A stretch of DNA of 64,000 nucleotides from UBA6912 sp963792895. GTDB taxonomy: Bacteria; Actinomycetota; Acidimicrobiia; Spongiisociales; UBA5794. The stretch spans positions 62,001-126,000 of the forward strand of contig CAWBYA010000001.1 of NCBI GenBank assembly GCA_963792895.1, in the 5' to 3' direction. The notes under the pieces were generated by a model. It saw only the letters and a program-made list of their open reading frames with translations, made no database searches and was not told the origin of the DNA. The translations under genes and the position numbers were made by a program. How positions within the stretch are numbered: position 1 is the stretch's first letter; the number at the start of each line of letters is the position of its first letter. Of this stretch, positions 61,108 to 64,000 are shown piece by piece.

Positions 61108-62472
61108 TCAGCCTTCGATGACCGGCACCCGCTCCATTGCCGCTGCCACCTTCTCTGCCGGATAGTCGTAGTCGACCATGTGGCCTCCGAGGTAGTCCTC
61201 GTAGGCCTTGAGATCGAAGTGTCCGTGCCCGCAGAGTGCGGTGAGGATGACTCGTTCTTCCCCGGCTTCCTTGGCCTTGTGCGCCTCCCTGATCGCAGCG
61301 GCAATCGCGTGGGTTGGCTCGGGTGCGGGGATGATGCCTTCGCTCTTGGCAAACATGATCGCTCCGTCGAAGCACTCGACCTGACCGATCGCTTCGGCTT
61401 CGACGATCCCGAGCTCGTAGAGGTGCGAGACGAGCGGCGCCATGCCGTGGTACCGCAAGCCACCTGCATGAATCGGATCCGGCACGAAGTCGTGGCCGAG
61501 GGTGTGCATCTTCACGAGGGGTGTCATGCCGATGGTGTCTCCAAAGTCGTAGCGGTACACACCCTTGGTCAACGACGGGCACGCGGCTGGCTCCACGCAT
61601 CGAATGGTGGGGTTCATCCGGCCTGCCATCTTCTCGCGCAGGAACGGGAACGACAGGCCACCGAAGTTCGAACCTCCGCCCGTGCACCCGACCAGGACAT
61701 CGGGCATCTCGCCGACCTTGGCGAACTGGAGGAGCGCCTCCTCGCCGATGATCGTTTGATGCATGAGGACGTGATTGAGCACGCTGCCCAAGGCGTACTT
61801 GACGGTGGGGTCGGAGGCAGCAGCCTCCACTGCTTCGCTGATGGCGATGCCGAGCGAACCGGGGCTGTCGGGGTCTTGCGCCAGGATCGTCCGGCCGGCA
61901 TTGGTCAGGTCGGACGGGCTCGGGTGCACCTCGGCCCCCCACACCTCCATCATCGTCTTGCGGTGCGGCTTGGCGTCGTACGACGCACGTACCTGCCACA
62001 CCTCGCACTCCATGCCGAACATCGCACAGGCCAGCGACAAGGCACTCCCCCACTGACCGGCACCCGTCTCGGTCGTGAGCTTCCGCACGCCCTCGGCGGC
62101 GTTGTAATACGCCTGTGGCACGGCGGTGTTGGGCTTGTGGGAGCCGGCCGGGCTCACGCCCTCGTACTTGTAGTAGATCCGGGCCGGCGTATCGAGCATC
62201 TTCTCGAGACGACGTGCCCGATAGAGCGGCGTCGGCCGCCACAGCCGGTAGATGTCCAGCACCTCGCCAGGGATGTCGATGTAGCTGTCCGTGGAGACTT
62301 CCTGGCCGATGAGGGCCATCGGGAACAGCGGAGCGAGATCGTCGGGACCGATCGGCTGATGGGTCCCAGGGTGAAGCGGAGGCGGCGGGGGCTCCGGCAG
62401 ATCCGGGATGATGTTGTACCACTGGGTGGGCATCTCGCTCTCGTCGAGCGTGATCTTGGTGTACTCCGCCAT
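61108..62472 (-). CDS. trpB: TrpB2-type tryptophan synthase beta-like protein
   Basis: PLP enzyme of the TrpB2 subfamily, which occurs without a TrpA partner. The 454 residues have the long N terminus of TrpB2 (MPTQWYNIIPDL; RPTPLYRARRLEK), the PLP lysine in GVSPAGSHKPNTA, the glycine-rich PLP phosphate loop GCTGGGSNFGG, and CGHGHFDLKAYEDYL at the end. ATG 62472 has AGGAGAG upstream. It follows kynurenine-pathway genes, so it may recycle indole or act on serine/O-phosphoserine rather than serve tryptophan synthesis; no trpA is visible. Confidence 0.93.
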   Translation of the reverse strand: MAEYTKITLDESEMPTQWYNIIPDLPEPPPPPLHPGTHQPIGPDDLAPLFPMALIGQEVSTDSYIDIPGEVLDIYRLWRPTPLYRARRLEKMLDTPARIYYKYEGVSPAGSHKPNTAVPQAYYNAAEGVRKLTTETGAGQWGSALSLACAMFGMECEVWQVRASYDAKPHRKTMMEVWGAEVHPSPSDLTNAGRTILAQDPDSPGSLGIAISEAVEAAASDPTVKYALGSVLNHVLMHQTIIGEEALLQFAKVGEMPDVLVGCTGGGSNFGGLSFPFLREKMAGRMNPTIRCVEPAACPSLTKGVYRYDFGDTIGMTPLVKMHTLGHDFVPDPIHAGGLRYHGMAPLVSHLYELGIVEAEAIGQVECFDGAIMFAKSEGIIPAPEPTHAIAAAIREAHKAKEAGEERVILTALCGHGHFDLKAYEDYLGGHMVDYDYPAEKVAAAMERVPVIEG

Positions 62473-62497
62473 TGCTCTCTCTCCTGACGTCGAACGG

Positions 62498-63628
62498 TCA
62501 GAGGCTGCGCACGATCCCCAGCAGGGTATCGACGTCGCCCTCATCGTGATAGATGCCGAACCCGATGCGCAACCGGTCACCCCGCCGATCGGTGACGACA
62601 CCGGCTGCATCGAGACGATCTTGCAGTGTCGCTGCCTGCGTGGAACGAAAGGTGAGGAAGTGGCCCCGTTCAGCGACGGATCCCCACTCGGGAATCAGCT
62701 CCCCGAGGGCGGCATTCTCGAGGCCGGTCACGAACAGCTCCATCAGACTCAACACCCGGGCATGGATGGTCGAGACGTCGACACCCTCGCTCCCGAGCAG
62801 TCGCTGCACGGCGTTGAACCGGTAGAGCGGTGTCGGATCGAACGTTGCCCCCCAGAAGCGACCTGCATCGCCGGCGTACGGGACGCCCCCCTGCTCCCCT
62901 TCTAGTGCACCGAAGCCCGCAAACCAGCCGGTATCGATGGGCCGCGGCACCACGCCGGGTGGGCAATGCATGAAGGACGCACCCTCCCCCGCCATTGCGT
63001 ACTTGTAGCCGCCCGACAGGTAGAAAACTCGCGTGGAGATGCCCCCCAGGTCCGTTGGGATCGCCATGAAGCCGTGGTATCCGTCGATGACCACCACGGG
63101 ATCGACGGGAAGTGCCCCGACGATCCCGGCGAGGTCAGGCACGGCGTAGCCCGAGTCGTAGAAGACCTGGCTGACGTACAGCAGGTCGTGATCGTCGTGG
63201 GCTGCGTCGACGAACCGCTCCGGAAAGGTCACAAACGGCTCGACGGGCACACGGTCGACGTGGGCGAGCTTCTCCTCCTCCCACCGATCGGCTTGCCGCC
63301 GGAAGCTGTGGAACTCGCCGTCTGTGGTGAGGATGCGAAGCGGTCGCGGCAGAGAGGAGGCGAGCCGGATCACCAGCTCGTGCGTGTTGGGAGCGATGGC
63401 GATGGTGGCCGGATCCGGGAGTCCGAGGCGATCCGCGACGTGCCGTTGCATTTCCGGAACGACCTCCTGGAAGACGAGGTCCCACTTGTGGTCGGCATGC
63501 TCGGACGCGTCCCGCCACGCCTGGTTGTGGGCCGCCTGCGTGACATCGGGCCACAGGTGATGGGAATGTGCTGCGAAGTGGAGCCGGTCTGCGTCCAGGA
63601 AGCTCCGGAACCAGTGGCGATAGCTCAC
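62498..63628 (-). CDS. Kynureninase-like class V aminotransferase-fold enzyme
   Basis: Predicted PLP enzyme cleaving kynurenine to anthranilate and alanine. The 376 residues have IAPNTHELVIRLASSL, VIDGYHGFMAIPTDL (the Asp that binds PLP nitrogen) and the PLP lysine in YLSGGYKYAMAGEGASF. It is shorter than the about 410-residue standard kynureninase, and identification leans on its place between tryptophan 2,3-dioxygenase and trpB2. GTG 63628 overlaps the kynA stop (GTGA). Confidence 0.85.
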   Translation of the reverse strand: MSYRHWFRSFLDADRLHFAAHSHHLWPDVTQAAHNQAWRDASEHADHKWDLVFQEVVPEMQRHVADRLGLPDPATIAIAPNTHELVIRLASSLPRPLRILTTDGEFHSFRRQADRWEEEKLAHVDRVPVEPFVTFPERFVDAAHDDHDLLYVSQVFYDSGYAVPDLAGIVGALPVDPVVVIDGYHGFMAIPTDLGGISTRVFYLSGGYKYAMAGEGASFMHCPPGVVPRPIDTGWFAGFGALEGEQGGVPYAGDAGRFWGATFDPTPLYRFNAVQRLLGSEGVDVSTIHARVLSLMELFVTGLENAALGELIPEWGSVAERGHFLTFRSTQAATLQDRLDAAGVVTDRRGDRLRIGFGIYHDEGDVDTLLGIVRSL

Positions 63629-64000
63629 GTGGCGTCCCGGGTCGGGTGGAAGCGCATCGCCTCGGCGATCGTCGGAGGGAGGTCGGGCAGGACCGAGCGG
63701 GGGATGAAGAATGTCGAGAGGTCGAACAGGTCGGCCCAGACGCGGTGGCGCTGGGCCGTCTCGCGCAGGTAGTCGTGTCCCGTCGTTCCGCCCGTACCGA
63801 TCTTCGACCCGATCATGCGCAACACCATGATTGCGTGCTTGGAGCGCCAGGTCGTGAAGCCCTCGTCGACGTCCATGAGGGCCTGCAACACCCGGAAGGG
63901 GAGCTGGAGAATCGGCTCGTCGCGATACAGGTTGATGAGGAGGGCGGCGAGAAACGCTTCGTGACCGAGGCGTCGTTCACCTTTCGATCGCAGCTCCTCA
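63625..64000 (-). CDS. kynA: Tryptophan 2,3-dioxygenase, 5' part beyond the window
   Basis: Heme enzyme opening the indole ring of tryptophan to N-formylkynurenine. The C-terminal about 124 residues are present: RLGHEAFLAALLINLYRDEP, then FTTWRSKHAIMVLRMIGSKI, where the conserved WR..H is at the heme/substrate site, and GTGGTTGHDYLR, the family's substrate-binding loop. The frame is open to the last base of the window, so the start lies downstream on the plus strand. First visible gene of a kyn-trpB2 unit. Confidence 0.9.
   Translation of the reverse strand, partial: EELRSKGERRLGHEAFLAALLINLYRDEPILQLPFRVLQALMDVDEGFTTWRSKHAIMVLRMIGSKIGTGGTTGHDYLRETAQRHRVWADLFDLSTFFIPRSVLPDLPPTIAEAMRFHPTRDAT

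Overview
This is high-GC chromosomal DNA from an actinobacterium (Actinomycetota). It carries the actinobacterial nucleoid factor MihF, the mycothiol acetyltransferase MshD, the phosphatidylinositol mannoside trio pgsA-patA-pimA, a PriA that has lost its helicase motifs, and the gene order priA-coaBC-rpoZ-x-mihF-pyrF...pyrR / nusB-efp-pepP-aroBKC-aroE-mltG-ruvX-alaS. Queuosine genes and an archaeal-type CMP kinase in the gmk slot suggest a deep-branching lineage (Acidimicrobiia-like) rather than Mycobacterium or Streptomyces; that placement is inference. No rRNA, tRNA, CRISPR array, insertion sequence or prophage was seen. About fifty of the roughly sixty genes lie on the minus strand, many joined by 1 or 4 nt start/stop overlaps (GTGA, ATGA, TGATG), so translational coupling is pervasive.

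Layout. 1-4.2 kb: 3' part of a PPK2 polyphosphate kinase, then def-fmt-rsmB (minus) separated from a VOC protein gene by a three-copy 91-bp tandem repeat made of hairpins. 4.2-8.5 kb: priA, coaBC, rpoZ, archaeal-type cytidylate kinase, mihF. 8.5-17.4 kb: complete pyrimidine operon pyrR-pyrB-pyrC-carA-carB-pyrD-pyrF with a promoter, a PyrR-binding RNA loop, a 26-codon leader ORF and a hairpin over the pyrR ribosome binding site. 17.4-17.8 kb: a decayed VOC gene. 17.8-25.7 kb: nusB, efp, an M24 peptidase, aroB/K/C/E with a prepilin peptidase inside the cluster, mltG and ruvX. 25.7-36.7 kb: alaS, hisS, a small membrane protein, rarA, aspS, an MBL hydrolase, rel, apt. 36.7-45 kb: secF-secD-yajC, tgt, a frameshifted queA, ruvB-ruvA-ruvC with a LexA-box-like operator on the ruvC start codon, yebC. 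45-51.5 kb: pdxT, pdxS, an acyl-CoA ligase with an ECHDC3-like crotonase, and pimA-patA-pgsA. 51.7-61 kb: gltA, an MMPL exporter with a small membrane protein, thrS, a zinc-ribbon protein, mshD, a patatin and a Flp pilin. 61-64 kb: tryptophan catabolism, tryptophan 2,3-dioxygenase (cut by the window end), a kynureninase-like enzyme and a TrpB2.

Functionally most of the window is housekeeping: pyrimidine and chorismate synthesis, translation, recombination, protein export, stringent response. The items most worth following up are the pyr leader (PyrR loop plus coupled leader peptide), the SOS-type control of ruvCAB, the queA frameshift, the archaeal-type CMP kinase in the gmk position, the hairpin tandem repeat, and the kyn-trpB2 cluster.
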